Assembly: GCF_007995245.1 (NCBI RefSeq)
Contig: NZ_VCBA01000005.1
Coordinates: 1 to 64,000 of the forward strand
Direction of reading: 5' to 3'
Length of the DNA stretch: 64,000 nucleotides
Source of the DNA: Tateyamaria sp. syn59
GTDB lineage: Bacteria; Pseudomonadota; Alphaproteobacteria; Rhodobacterales; Rhodobacteraceae
Shown here: piece after piece, positions 1-8,314 of the stretch
How positions within the stretch are numbered: position 1 is the first letter of the stretch
How the letters are laid out: every line of letters starts with the position of its first letter
Program-made: the position numbers and the translations under genes
Notes under the pieces: generated by a model
What the model was told of the DNA's origin: nothing
The model's database searches: none
What the model saw: only the letters and a program-made list of their open reading frames with translations

Positions 1-181
1 TTCCAAAAGAGCGGGGACCACTAGTTGGATCGCTTTGGCGTCTGCTTTGGTACAAGACATGGCTGTCTTTGATCCTAATGGCCCCCGCCCGGGAGCGGAC
101 CTTCGTGCACTTTGCCGCATCCATCACTTTGGACTCACATCAGACCTACGTCACCCACCGGCCACTCCAAACCAAGGCCAG
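1..181. other. left-edge stretch without a recognisable gene
   Basis: No reading frame here resembles a known protein. The stretch precedes (on the opposite side) the 3' end of the class III aminotransferase gene. It contains only a short open frame from about position 59, which I do not believe is a gene. It is probably intergenic, though the end of a gene lying outside the window cannot be excluded. Confidence 0.4.
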
Positions 182-1531
182 TTAAACAGCCGATAGTCCC
201 GCATCCAAAGCCGAAAGGACCTGCGCAATTTCATCCTCTGTCACCACAAGCGGCGGCGACATCATGATATTGTTGCCGCCGACCCGCACCATCGCGCCAG
301 CCTCGTATGTGGCCTTGTGCAAACGTTTCATCGCCTCGGCATCCAGCGGCGTCTCGGCCGCCCGGTCGCTCACCAACTCGACCCCGGTCATCAACCCGTG
401 CCCACCGCGCACATCGCCGACTACGTCATGCTTTTCCATCAGGGCCACGCACCCTTCATAAAGCTGCATACCTCGCGGCCCCGCATTGGCCTTGGTGTCC
501 AGCCGCATCGTCTCTTCCATACAGGCCGTAACTGCCGCAGCACCCACAGGATGCGCCGAATAGGTGTAGCCGTGGAAGATCGCCCCATCCGCATCGGCGC
601 TCTCAAACACCTCTGCCACCGCCTCACTCATCAGCGCAGCCCCGACCGGGAAATAGCCCGAGGTGATGCCCTTCGCGCAGGCCATCATGTCCGGCTGCAC
701 GTTCCAGTGCCGGGACCCCGACCAGTCGCCTGTGCGGCCAAAACCAGTAATCACCTCATCGGCTATCATGAGAATACCGTGCCGGTCACAAATCTCCCGC
801 ATCAGCGGCATGAACGTCTCGTGCGGAACAATAACACCGCCCGCCCCCTGGATCGGCTCCATGATAAAGGCGGCAATGCTACCCGCCCCCTGAAACTGAA
901 TCTCATCTTCCATCGCTGCAGCAATATGCTGCGCAAGCGCGGCCGGGTCCGTCTCGTGAAACGGATTGCGATAGGGATAGGGCGACGGCAGATGAAAACA
1001 CCCCGGCATCAGCGGCTCATAGGCGACGCGGAATCGGTTGTTCCCGTTCACCGACGCACCGCCAAAGTGAGTCCCATGATACCCCTTCTTCAGCGACAGG
1101 AACTTCGTCCGCCCTGGTTCCCCCTTGATGCGATGATACTGCCGCGCCAGACGCAAGCACGTCTCAACCGAATCCGACCCGCCGGAAGTAAAGAACACCC
1201 GCGCCATGCCATCCTCGGCAAAGAACTCACGCACGGCATAAGACGCCTCGATCGCCGTCGGATTCGACGTGCCAAAGAACGCCGAATAGTACGGCAGATC
1301 ATAAAGCTGCTTCGCAATCGCATCCTTCACGATATTGTTCGAATAGCCCAGGTTCACGCACCAGAGACCACCCACGGCATCGACAGTCTTATGCCCGTCA
1401 ATATCCTCAATCACCGACCCCTCGGCGCCCGTTATGATCGTCGGCGCATGGGCCATCGCCTCGCCCGGGTGGCCCATCGGATGCCACATATGGCGAGCAT
1501 TGTTGGCGCGCAGGAAATTGTCGTCTTTCAT
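182..1531 (-). CDS. class III (omega) aminotransferase, PLP-dependent
   Basis: A 449-aa fold-type I aminotransferase of class III, probably moving an amino group from an omega-amino acid or amine to pyruvate or a 2-oxo acid in the cytoplasm. Visible hallmarks are the cofactor-phosphate region SGGSDSVET near residue 116, the PLP-nitrogen Asp258 in IADEVITGFGRTG, and the Schiff-base Lys287 in ACAKGITSG. The ATG at 1531 was chosen because GAGGGAGG lies just upstream; a longer frame to 1588 lacks this support. The gene is divergent from an ABC importer (195 bp apart) and beside ureide genes. Substrate is not determined: taurine/beta-alanine:pyruvate type enzymes are the nearest family I can name. 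Confidence 0.9.
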   Translation of the reverse strand: MKDDNFLRANNARHMWHPMGHPGEAMAHAPTIITGAEGSVIEDIDGHKTVDAVGGLWCVNLGYSNNIVKDAIAKQLYDLPYYSAFFGTSNPTAIEASYAVREFFAEDGMARVFFTSGGSDSVETCLRLARQYHRIKGEPGRTKFLSLKKGYHGTHFGGASVNGNNRFRVAYEPLMPGCFHLPSPYPYRNPFHETDPAALAQHIAAAMEDEIQFQGAGSIAAFIMEPIQGAGGVIVPHETFMPLMREICDRHGILMIADEVITGFGRTGDWSGSRHWNVQPDMMACAKGITSGYFPVGAALMSEAVAEVFESADADGAIFHGYTYSAHPVGAAAVTACMEETMRLDTKANAGPRGMQLYEGCVALMEKHDVVGDVRGGHGLMTGVELVSDRAAETPLDAEAMKRLHKATYEAGAMVRVGGNNIMMSPPLVVTEDEIAQVLSALDAGLSAV

Positions 1532-1726
1532 CGTCGAACCTCCCTCTGGGTGTAGCCCTAGAAGGCCACGAACCGCGCGCCCGCACAATCCACATCAAAA
1601 GCGTTTGCACATTTTTTCAGCACGCCGCACACTCCCGGCGCCAGAACACGACGCGGCAAGGGGGCACCCGTTCCGTCCCGGACGACCACCCCCTAACGTC
1701 GCGCAATCACCACCTGGGAGAAACCT
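1532..1726. promoter_or_regulatory. divergent promoter region with CAAA-N4-TTTG site
   Basis: This 195-bp gap must hold the promoters of the aminotransferase (leftward) and the ABC importer operon (rightward). At 1596-1607 it has CAAA AGCG TTTG, a short inverted repeat of the kind bound by LacI- or GntR-type regulators, next to a T-rich run. No regulator gene of either type is adjacent, so the operator assignment is only a suggestion. Confidence 0.3.
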
Positions 1727-2734
1727 ATGCTCAAACGCACCCTCGCCGCCTTTGCGGCCACGGCAACGTTCGGCACCGCCGCATATGCGGAAACCGACGT
1801 CCCCTTCGCCCTCGACTGGAAATTCGAAGGCCCCTCCGCCCCCTATTTCGCCGCGATTGACAACGGCCACTTCGGCGCCGCCGACCTGAATGTGGAAATC
1901 TCGGCGGGCCAAGGCTCGCTCGACGCGATCCCCAAAGTCGCCTCGGGCGCGTTCCCGATGGGCTTTGCCGACATCAACAGCCTCGTGAAATTCCTAGACC
2001 AGAACCCCGGCGCGCCCGTCACCGCCGTCATGATGGTCTATGACAAACCGCCCTTCGCCGTGGTCGGCCGCAAGTCGCTGGGCGTGTCCGAGCCTAAAGA
2101 CCTCGAAGGCCGCGTTCTCGGCGCGCCGCCCCCCGATGGCGCATGGGCGCAATTCCCGGCCTTCGCCACCGCCAACAGCCTCGACATAGACAAGATCACC
2201 GTTGAACCCGTGGGCTTCCCCACGCGCGAACCGATGCTGGCCGAAGGCAACGTGGCCGCGGTCACTGGCTTCAGCTTCTCGTCCTTCCTGAACCTTGTGC
2301 GCCTAGGCGTGCCCGAGGAAGACATCTCGACCATCCTCATGGCCGACTACGGCCTGGAACTCTACGGCAACGCGATCATCGCCAACACCGACTTCGCCGA
2401 AGCCAACCCCGAGATCGTCACCGGCTTCCTCACCGCCGTCGCCGCAGGCTGGAAAGACGCCATCGCCGACCCCGAGGCCGCCATAACCAGCCTGATCGAC
2501 CGCAACCCGGCCGCCGACGCAGCCCTCGAGCAGCGCCGCCTGCAACTGGCCATCGACGCCAACGTGCTGACGGATGCGGTTGAGGCAAACGGTATGGGTG
2601 CGGTGGACGCAGATCGCATGGCAACCGCACTGGAACAACTGGCCGAAACCTACGAGTTCCAAAACGCACCGGACGCGAGCCTCTATTTCACCGACGCCTA
2701 CCTGCCCGCCGCAGACGCGCGCAAACTCAAGTAA
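1727..2734 (+). CDS. ABC transporter substrate-binding protein, NMT1/THI5-like
   Basis: A 335-aa periplasmic solute receptor of the NMT1/SsuA/ThiY family. Residues 1-20 form a signal peptide (lysine-arginine start, hydrophobic core, cut after AYA). The mature N-terminus (FALDWKFEGPSAPYFAAID) is the usual substrate-pocket start of this family, which binds thiamine precursors, sulfonates, or pyrimidine-like rings. It starts a three-gene importer operon (receptor, ATPase, permease) with a GGGAG ribosome site. Ligand is unknown; the neighbouring ureide genes make a purine- or hydantoin-derived compound plausible, and the divergent aminotransferase would also fit an amine or beta-amino acid precursor. 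Confidence 0.88.
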   Translation: MLKRTLAAFAATATFGTAAYAETDVPFALDWKFEGPSAPYFAAIDNGHFGAADLNVEISAGQGSLDAIPKVASGAFPMGFADINSLVKFLDQNPGAPVTAVMMVYDKPPFAVVGRKSLGVSEPKDLEGRVLGAPPPDGAWAQFPAFATANSLDIDKITVEPVGFPTREPMLAEGNVAAVTGFSFSSFLNLVRLGVPEEDISTILMADYGLELYGNAIIANTDFAEANPEIVTGFLTAVAAGWKDAIADPEAAITSLIDRNPAADAALEQRRLQLAIDANVLTDAVEANGMGAVDADRMATALEQLAETYEFQNAPDASLYFTDAYLPAADARKLK

Positions 2735-2751
2735 GAAACAGGCGCACGCCC

Positions 2752-3534
2752 ATGAGCAATCTCATAGACATCAAGGGCGTGCGCCACGCCTACAAAACCC
2801 CTTCCGGCCCGCTGCCCGTCCTTGACGGGCTGGAGCTTTCGGTGCCCGAAGGCGGCTTTGCCGCCGTCGTCGGCCCTTCGGGCTGCGGCAAGTCCACACT
2901 CACCCGGCTCGTCGCGGGGCTGATGAAGCCAGATGCGGGCGAAGTCTGGCTCCATGGCGAGCTGGTCAAAGGCCCCAAATCCACCGTCGGCATGGCCTTC
3001 CAGAACCCTGTCCTGCTCGAATGGCGGACCATCCTGCAAAACGTGATGCTCCCCCTCGAAATCGTCGACACAGGGATGAGCCGCAAAGCGCGCGAAGACC
3101 GCGCAAGGCACCTCCTCGACCTCGTCGGCCTGAGTGGTTTCGAAGACAAACGCCCCTCGGAACTCTCCGGCGGCATGCGCCAACGCGCCTCCCTCTGCCG
3201 CGCCATCGTCCACAAACCCGAAGTGCTGATCCTCGATGAACCCTTCGGCGCGCTCGACGCCTTCACCCGCGAAGACCTCTGGCAGACCATGCACAAGGTC
3301 AAGGCCGAAGAACCCTTTACCGGTGTCCTCATCACCCACGACCTGCGCGAGTCGATCTTCCTTGCCGATCAGGTCATCGTCCTTTCCGGCCGCCCCGCCA
3401 AAACCCAATACGTTATGGACGTCCACCTGACAGGCGAACGCGACATCGAAATGCTCTACACCCCGGAAAGCGCAGACGCCCTCAACACCCTGCGCCAGCA
3501 AATCCGCATCGCCCAAGGGAGGGAGGCCGCATGA
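2752..3534 (+). CDS. ABC transporter ATP-binding protein, SsuB/TauB-like
   Basis: The 260-aa ATPase of the importer, energising uptake at the inner membrane. Walker A is GPSGCGKST at about residues 41-49. The signature LSGGMRQRA is at 138-146 and Walker B plus D-loop LILDEPFGALD at 159-169; the switch His follows in LITHD. Length and the GMRQR signature fit the nitrate/sulfonate/taurine subfamily. It lies 17 bp after the receptor gene and overlaps the permease gene by 4 bp (ATGA), which indicates co-translation. Confidence 0.92.
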   Translation: MSNLIDIKGVRHAYKTPSGPLPVLDGLELSVPEGGFAAVVGPSGCGKSTLTRLVAGLMKPDAGEVWLHGELVKGPKSTVGMAFQNPVLLEWRTILQNVMLPLEIVDTGMSRKAREDRARHLLDLVGLSGFEDKRPSELSGGMRQRASLCRAIVHKPEVLILDEPFGALDAFTREDLWQTMHKVKAEEPFTGVLITHDLRESIFLADQVIVLSGRPAKTQYVMDVHLTGERDIEMLYTPESADALNTLRQQIRIAQGREAA

Positions 3535-4292
3535 CCCTCCGGCAGATCGGCGTGCCCCTCGCCGCGCTCATCCTCTTTGGCCTCTTCTGGGAATGGCTCG
3601 TCTGGGTCAACGGCTGGCCCAACTACAAAATGGCCTCGCCCTCCGACATCTGGCCCGCCTTCTGGAAATTCCGTGGTCTGTTCCTCGAATATGGCTGGGA
3701 CACGCTGTGGCGCACGGTGGTCGGCCTGCTATTGTCCGTCGTATTCGGCGTCTTCCTCGGCATGATCATGGGCCTGTCGCGCACCATGCGCGACGCGCTC
3801 TACCCCCTGCTCGTCGGTTTCAACGCCATCCCGAAGGCCACGGTGGTGCCCATCATCGCACTCATGTTCGTGGGCCAACACGACATGAACACGATCCTGA
3901 TCGCCTTCCTGATCAGCTTCTTCCCCATCGCCGTTTCTGTCTCCATCGGTCTCTCCACGCTGGAGCCCGAATACCGCGACATCCTAGCCTCCCTCGGCGC
4001 GTCCAAGTTCACCATCTTCTGGAAGATTGCGCTGCCCAAAACCCTGCCCGAGTTCTTCGGCGCCCTCAAAGTCGCCGTGACCCTCGCCTTCATCGGCACC
4101 AACCTGATGGAGATCGTCGAACCCCACGGCCGCGGCCTCGGCCATCTCTTCGACAGCGGCAAGATCAGCGCGGACTACCCCCTGATGTTCGCCGTCCTCA
4201 TCGCCTTGGCGCTCATGGGGATCGTCCTCTATTACGTGGTGGTGGCACTGGAAAAAGTCTTCGCCGGCTGGGCCGAACGGAACCCAACCTAA
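3531..4292 (+). CDS. ABC transporter permease, SsuC/TauC-like
   Basis: A 253-aa polytopic inner-membrane permease, last gene of the importer operon. It has about six hydrophobic segments, beginning with residues 8-26, and the cytoplasmic EAA-type coupling loop around LASLGASKFTIFWKIALPKTLPE (roughly residues 150-172), where the ATPase docks. The start overlaps the ATPase stop. The transcript ends in a short convergent gap with the ureidoglycolate lyase gene that carries a partial copy of the interspersed repeat. Confidence 0.92.
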   Translation: MTLRQIGVPLAALILFGLFWEWLVWVNGWPNYKMASPSDIWPAFWKFRGLFLEYGWDTLWRTVVGLLLSVVFGVFLGMIMGLSRTMRDALYPLLVGFNAIPKATVVPIIALMFVGQHDMNTILIAFLISFFPIAVSVSIGLSTLEPEYRDILASLGASKFTIFWKIALPKTLPEFFGALKVAVTLAFIGTNLMEIVEPHGRGLGHLFDSGKISADYPLMFAVLIALALMGIVLYYVVVALEKVFAGWAERNPT

Positions 4293-4300
4293 GCGGGTCC

Positions 4301-4340
4301 ACCCTTCCCTGTTTCAAAAAAATCCTCCCCGAAGGGCCGA
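4301..4340 (+). repeat. partial copy of interspersed intergenic repeat (copy E)
   Basis: In the convergent gap after the permease gene, CTTCCCTGTTTC followed by an A-run and ATCCTC matches the start of the copy at 18980. The GC-rich hairpin half of the element is missing, so this is a decayed or truncated copy. Confidence 0.5.
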
Positions 4341-4369
4341 TTTGCCAAATGCGCCACCGCGTCAAAACG

Positions 4370-4858
4370 CTAGGCGCGCACGGTCCAAACCGGATCAAGA
4401 CGAACCTCTTCCAAATTCGCACCATCCCCGATCCGGTCAACCACCGCAAAAAGCCCCGGCGCATGCAACGGCGTCAGCACCCCATGCCATGTTCCGCGAT
4501 GGAAATTGATGGCCTGACCCGGTGACGTAAGGAACGCGAGCGGTTCACCCGGTTTGCCGTCGTCATCCGGCGCGACGATCACCAGAAACGGATGCTCTGA
4601 CATCGGTACAAAGCACTGCGATCCCTCCGGATGCCGCTCCAGCAGATCAAGCGTGTAGGGCAGGCTGCGCGGCTCAGCATTGAACAGGCTTACCCCCGCC
4701 CTTCCGTCACCAAAATCCATCTGCGCCCGGTCGTGATACCGCCCGCACAGTCCGGCATTGATGATCTTGTCCGGATCACCCGCGCAATCCAGCACATCCC
4801 CAAAAGGCGCAAACGCCTCTGCCTTCAGCGGCTGCGCCCTGATCTCATAACGGGACAT
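4370..4858 (-). CDS. allA: ureidoglycolate lyase
   Basis: A 162-aa cupin-fold enzyme that splits (S)-ureidoglycolate into glyoxylate and urea, the last ureide-specific step. Recognised from the family-typical N-terminus (PLKAEAFAPFGDVLD), the LFNAEPRSLP segment, the ERHPEGSQCFVPM strand and the conserved INFHRGTWHGVLTPL block near the C-terminus. Its start overlaps the end of the bicupin gene by 14 bp, so the two are translationally linked. It is the most distal gene of a minus-strand operon that starts with the allantoinase fusion. Confidence 0.9.
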   Translation of the reverse strand: MSRYEIRAQPLKAEAFAPFGDVLDCAGDPDKIINAGLCGRYHDRAQMDFGDGRAGVSLFNAEPRSLPYTLDLLERHPEGSQCFVPMSEHPFLVIVAPDDDGKPGEPLAFLTSPGQAINFHRGTWHGVLTPLHAPGLFAVVDRIGDGANLEEVRLDPVWTVRA

Positions 4859-5654
4859 GACGGTTCACATCCTTGTAGAGCAGATAGCGAAACGGCCCAT
4901 CCCCCGTCGCAATACACGCCTGCGGACAGAACGCGCGCAACCACATGAAATCCCCCGGCCCCACGCTCACCCAATCCTTGTTCAGCAGATACTCCGCCGT
5001 CCCTTCAAGTACATAAAGCCCATGCTCCATCACATGCGTCTCGGCGAACGGAATGCGCCCGCCGGGTTGGAAATTCACAATGTTCACATGGCAGTCATAG
5101 CGCAAATCCAGCGGATCCAAAAACCGCTGCGTCGCCCACATGTTCCCGCAGTCAGGCATCGGCGCCGGAGGCACCTCCAGCTCGTGCGTCACCAGCGGAT
5201 CCGGCAGGCTCAGCCCCACGCCCGGCACATATTTCTTCCGCACCCAATGCACGCCGCAAGGCTGGTCCGACCGGTTCCACAAGGTCCACCGCGCCCCCGG
5301 CGGAATATAAGCAAAGCTGCCCGCCCGCAGCTCATGCAGGTCCGCACCGAGGGTCAGATGCGCCTCACCATGGGCTACAAACAGCACCGCCTCCGCATCC
5401 ACATCCGGCTCGGGGTTGTTGCTGCCGCCCTCCGGATCGAGCTCAACGGCATATTGGGCAAAGGTCTCCGCAAACCCGCTCAGGGGCCGCGCCAAAATCC
5501 ACACCCGCGCGCTGTCCCAACCGGGCAGGAACGAGGTCACGATGTCCCGCTGCACGGACGCCGGAATGACGGCATAGGCTTCAGTAAAAATGGCCGTGCT
5601 CTCGGGATGCTCGTTCTGGCTCGGCAGCCCGCCGGGGGGAAAGGCGTAGTTCAT
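4845..5654 (-). CDS. allE: (S)-ureidoglycine aminohydrolase-like bicupin
   Basis: A 269-aa two-cupin protein matching (S)-ureidoglycine aminohydrolase, which releases ammonia from (S)-ureidoglycine to give (S)-ureidoglycolate, the substrate of the adjacent AllA. The C-terminal cupin carries the metal-ligand pattern ETHVMEHGLYVLEG (Glu/His/His, about residues 198-211) and later FCPQAC with a Gln in the position expected for the fourth ligand. The N-terminal cupin lacks an equivalent ligand set. It overlaps both neighbours (4 bp with the allantoinase fusion). The older family label is glyoxylate-induced cupin YlbA. Confidence 0.88.
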   Translation of the reverse strand: MNYAFPPGGLPSQNEHPESTAIFTEAYAVIPASVQRDIVTSFLPGWDSARVWILARPLSGFAETFAQYAVELDPEGGSNNPEPDVDAEAVLFVAHGEAHLTLGADLHELRAGSFAYIPPGARWTLWNRSDQPCGVHWVRKKYVPGVGLSLPDPLVTHELEVPPAPMPDCGNMWATQRFLDPLDLRYDCHVNIVNFQPGGRIPFAETHVMEHGLYVLEGTAEYLLNKDWVSVGPGDFMWLRAFCPQACIATGDGPFRYLLYKDVNRHVPL

Positions 5655-7072
5655 CCCATCGCCTCCAACCGCAGCCGCGCGATGCGCTCCACTTGGCGAC
5701 AGGCCTCTGCCATCTCAACATCCGTCTCATTGGACAGCCGCCGTTCAAAGGCACGCAGGATACCCGCCTTGTCGTGATCCTTCACAGCGATGATGAACGG
5801 AAACCCATGCTTCTCGGTATACGCCCCGTTCAACCGCTCAAACGCCGCGCGCTCCTCATCCGTCAACGCATCCAGACCCGCACTCGCCTGCTCCTCCGTA
5901 CTCTCTGCGGTCAACCGCGTGGCCGCCGCCAGCTTGCCCGCCAGATCCGGGTGGGCACGCAAGACCTCTAGCCGCTTGCCCTCGGATGCAGCACGAAACA
6001 CGCGACACAGCGCATTGTGCAACCCTTGGGGCGTGTCATGCGCAGGCCCCAACTCCAGCCCCCAAGCGCCTTCCGCAATCCACGGCGAATGCTCAAAGAT
6101 ACCGCCAAACGCCTCGACAAACGCCGCACGATCCAGATGGATCCACCCGCGCGCGGGCACCGGTGGATGGGCCTCGGCCCAATGGGCCGCAATGTCCTGC
6201 CGCCGCGCGCACCACACGCCTTCGTGCCCTTGCACATACTCGATGAATCGACGCAACGCCTGCACCCGACCGGGCCGCCCGATCAGCCGGCAATGCAAAC
6301 CAACAGACATCATAGCAGGCCGCCCCGCCGCCCCTTCGGCATAGAGCGCATCAAACGTGTCGCGCAGATAGGCAAAGAACTGGTCGCCCGCATTGAACCC
6401 CTGCGGCGTGGCAAAGCGCATGTCGTTGCAGTCGAGGGTATAGGGCAAGATCAACTGATCCCGGTCCCCGATCCGCGCCCAATAGGGCAGATCATCGTCA
6501 TAGGTGTCGCTGATCCAATCCATGCCGCGTTCAGCCGCCAGACGCACAGTGTTCACCGAACAGCGCCCCGTATACCAGCCGCGCGGACGCTTCCCCGTCA
6601 CCTCGGTATGAAGGGCAATGGCGGCATCCATATCCGCGGCCTCATCCTCGGGCGTATGATCCTTGTAGTCGATCCACTTCAGCCCGTGGGAGGCAATCTC
6701 CCACCCAGCACCTTGCATGGCCTCCACCTGCGCGGGCGAACGCGCCAGCGCCGTCGCCACGCCATAAACCGTCACCGGCACAGCCGTCTCAGTGAACAAC
6801 CGATGCAAGCGCCAGAACCCGGCCCGCGCACCGTAGTCATAGATGCTTTCCATGTTCCAATGGCGCTGCCCGGGCCACGGTGCGGCACCTACAATCTCGG
6901 ACAAGAACGCCTCCGACGCCGCATCGCCATGTAGCAAACAGTTCTCGCCCCCCTCCTCGTGGTTCAGGACAAAGGACACAGCGATACGGGCCCCACCGGG
7001 CCACGCCGCATTGGGCCGACAGGCCCCGTGGCCATGAAAATCGCGCGGATACCGCGGTGGCAACTCGGCCAT
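5651..7072 (-). CDS. puuE: fused allantoinase (PuuE type) / OHCU decarboxylase
   Basis: A 473-aa fusion of two ureide enzymes. Residues 1 to about 300 are a NodB-fold, PuuE-type allantoinase (YPRDFHGHG start, FVLNHEEGGE, ASHGLKWIDY, GWYTGR, DTYDDDLPYW, GLHCRLIGRPGR), which opens allantoin to allantoate. From about residue 310 to the end is a 2-oxo-4-hydroxy-4-carboxy-5-ureidoimidazoline decarboxylase (ALCRVFRAA, LRAHPDLAGKLA, LNGAYTEKHGFPFIIAVK), which makes (S)-allantoin. I chose the ATG at 7072 (GGGGAAG upstream, just before the family start); 7105 is an alternative. Divergent from the HIU hydrolase gene by 61 bp. Confidence 0.93.
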   Translation of the reverse strand: MAELPPRYPRDFHGHGACRPNAAWPGGARIAVSFVLNHEEGGENCLLHGDAASEAFLSEIVGAAPWPGQRHWNMESIYDYGARAGFWRLHRLFTETAVPVTVYGVATALARSPAQVEAMQGAGWEIASHGLKWIDYKDHTPEDEAADMDAAIALHTEVTGKRPRGWYTGRCSVNTVRLAAERGMDWISDTYDDDLPYWARIGDRDQLILPYTLDCNDMRFATPQGFNAGDQFFAYLRDTFDALYAEGAAGRPAMMSVGLHCRLIGRPGRVQALRRFIEYVQGHEGVWCARRQDIAAHWAEAHPPVPARGWIHLDRAAFVEAFGGIFEHSPWIAEGAWGLELGPAHDTPQGLHNALCRVFRAASEGKRLEVLRAHPDLAGKLAAATRLTAESTEEQASAGLDALTDEERAAFERLNGAYTEKHGFPFIIAVKDHDKAGILRAFERRLSNETDVEMAEACRQVERIARLRLEAMG

Positions 7073-7133
7073 GGACTTCCCCAGACAATCAAGGTGAGAT
7101 GCCATAATCTGCGACCAAACAAGGGGATATGCA

Positions 7134-7493
7134 ATGGCAGCCGGATACCTCACGACCCATGTCCTCGACACAGCGCGCGGGGTGCCTGCCGCTGGCATAA
7201 AAATTGCGCTCTACCGGGTGAGCGGCAACAGCCACAAGAAAATCGCCGAGGCCGAAACCAACGCCGATGGCCGCACCGACAGCCCGATCCTGCCCCAGGG
7301 CAAGATGGACCAAGGGCAATACGAGCTGATCTTCTTCTGCGGAGACTACCTCGACCAACACGGGCTCACCACGGATGAGGTGAAGTTCCTCGACCAAGTC
7401 CCGATCCGCTTCGGGATCACGGACGCCGAGGCGCATTACCACGTGCCGCTTCTGCTCTCTCCCTACGGCTATTCCACCTACCGCGGCAGTTGA
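7134..7493 (+). CDS. uraH: 5-hydroxyisourate hydrolase (transthyretin-related)
   Basis: A 119-aa transthyretin-fold enzyme hydrolysing 5-hydroxyisourate to OHCU, the substrate of the decarboxylase fused to the divergent allantoinase. The diagnostic elements are the N-terminal THVLD with the catalytic His, the central HYHVPLLLSPYGYSTY block, and the C-terminal tetrapeptide YRGS that separates HIU hydrolases from true transthyretins. AAGGGGA lies 6-12 nt before the start. No signal peptide is visible, so it acts in the cytoplasm. The uricase that would supply its substrate is not in this window. Confidence 0.96.
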   Translation: MAAGYLTTHVLDTARGVPAAGIKIALYRVSGNSHKKIAEAETNADGRTDSPILPQGKMDQGQYELIFFCGDYLDQHGLTTDEVKFLDQVPIRFGITDAEAHYHVPLLLSPYGYSTYRGS

Positions 7494-7523
7494 CGAAGCG
7501 CGCGCGGGCAATACCTGCCGGGC

Positions 7524-8174
7524 ATGACAGAAACCCGCCCACCCGTTGACATCACGATGACTGCGATAGAGTTCGACCGCTGGTACTGGCCAGTCGAAGC
7601 GCTCAAAGAATTCTGCGGGGGGCTCGACATCGCCGCCACCGGGACCAAAGCCATCCTCCGGGATCGCGTTGCCGCCGCCCTGTCTGGCGCGCCTTTGCCA
7701 AAGGCACCAAGGCGCGGCGGAACAAGCAGCTTCAACTGGGCAAAGACAAAGCTCACGCCCGACACGGTCATCACAGACAACATCTCCTTCGGCCCAAATG
7801 TGCGCGGCTACTTCAAAGCCGCCATTGGCTCCAAATTCTCCTGCCACGGCGATTTCATGGACTGGATGCGCGCCAATGCAGGGGCCACCTTGGCCGATGC
7901 AGAACAGGCATGGCGCACGTTTGAGGCACGCAAGGACGACCCAAGCTTCCGGCGCGAGATCGCGACCTGCAACAACTACCTGCAATACGTGCGCAACGCC
8001 CGCGACACGCATCCCGACCTGACACTGGATCAGGCCAAGGCATGCTGGGACGCCAAGAAAATCCAACCCGCCCCCGGCGGCTACGTCCATTTCGAAACGG
8101 GCGACCTGACCGCGCTCAACAGCGAAGACACCGAACCGGTGGATGAGCGCCCAAGCGCATTAACCTCTGGCTAA
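7524..8174 (+). CDS. SAP-like/DUF6434 domain protein
   Basis: A 216-aa soluble protein of unknown function. Residues 10-60 have a SAP-like helix-loop-helix pattern (LKEFCGGLDIAATGTKAILRDRV). Residues 75-125 (KLTPDTVITDNISFGPNVRGYF) and the following helical part match my memory of DUF6434. SAP modules generally bind nucleic acid, but no catalytic motif is visible. It starts 30 bp after the HIU hydrolase gene and may be co-transcribed, though nothing in it suggests ureide chemistry. Confidence 0.65.
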   Translation: MTETRPPVDITMTAIEFDRWYWPVEALKEFCGGLDIAATGTKAILRDRVAAALSGAPLPKAPRRGGTSSFNWAKTKLTPDTVITDNISFGPNVRGYFKAAIGSKFSCHGDFMDWMRANAGATLADAEQAWRTFEARKDDPSFRREIATCNNYLQYVRNARDTHPDLTLDQAKACWDAKKIQPAPGGYVHFETGDLTALNSEDTEPVDERPSALTSG

Positions 8175-8314
8175 CCTTTCCCACCGCACGCACCGTAACC
8201 CTTCAAAATCACTCCATACGGAACAGAATGGGACAGGGGGGGGGTGACACCGCCATTTCCCAGCAAAATAAGGGGTTAACGCAGCAATGCGTGACGTTGC
8301 GGCAGATCGCGCTG
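8175..8314. other. convergent intergenic gap with a G9 tract
   Basis: This gap lies between the ends of the DUF6434 and metal permease genes. It contains a run of nine G at 8236-8244. No clear terminator hairpin or small gene was seen. Confidence 0.4.

Noticed and set aside
8236-8244. Nine-G tract as a phase-variation switch
   Set aside because: It lies in a gap between convergent gene ends and not in a promoter or CDS that I can identify.
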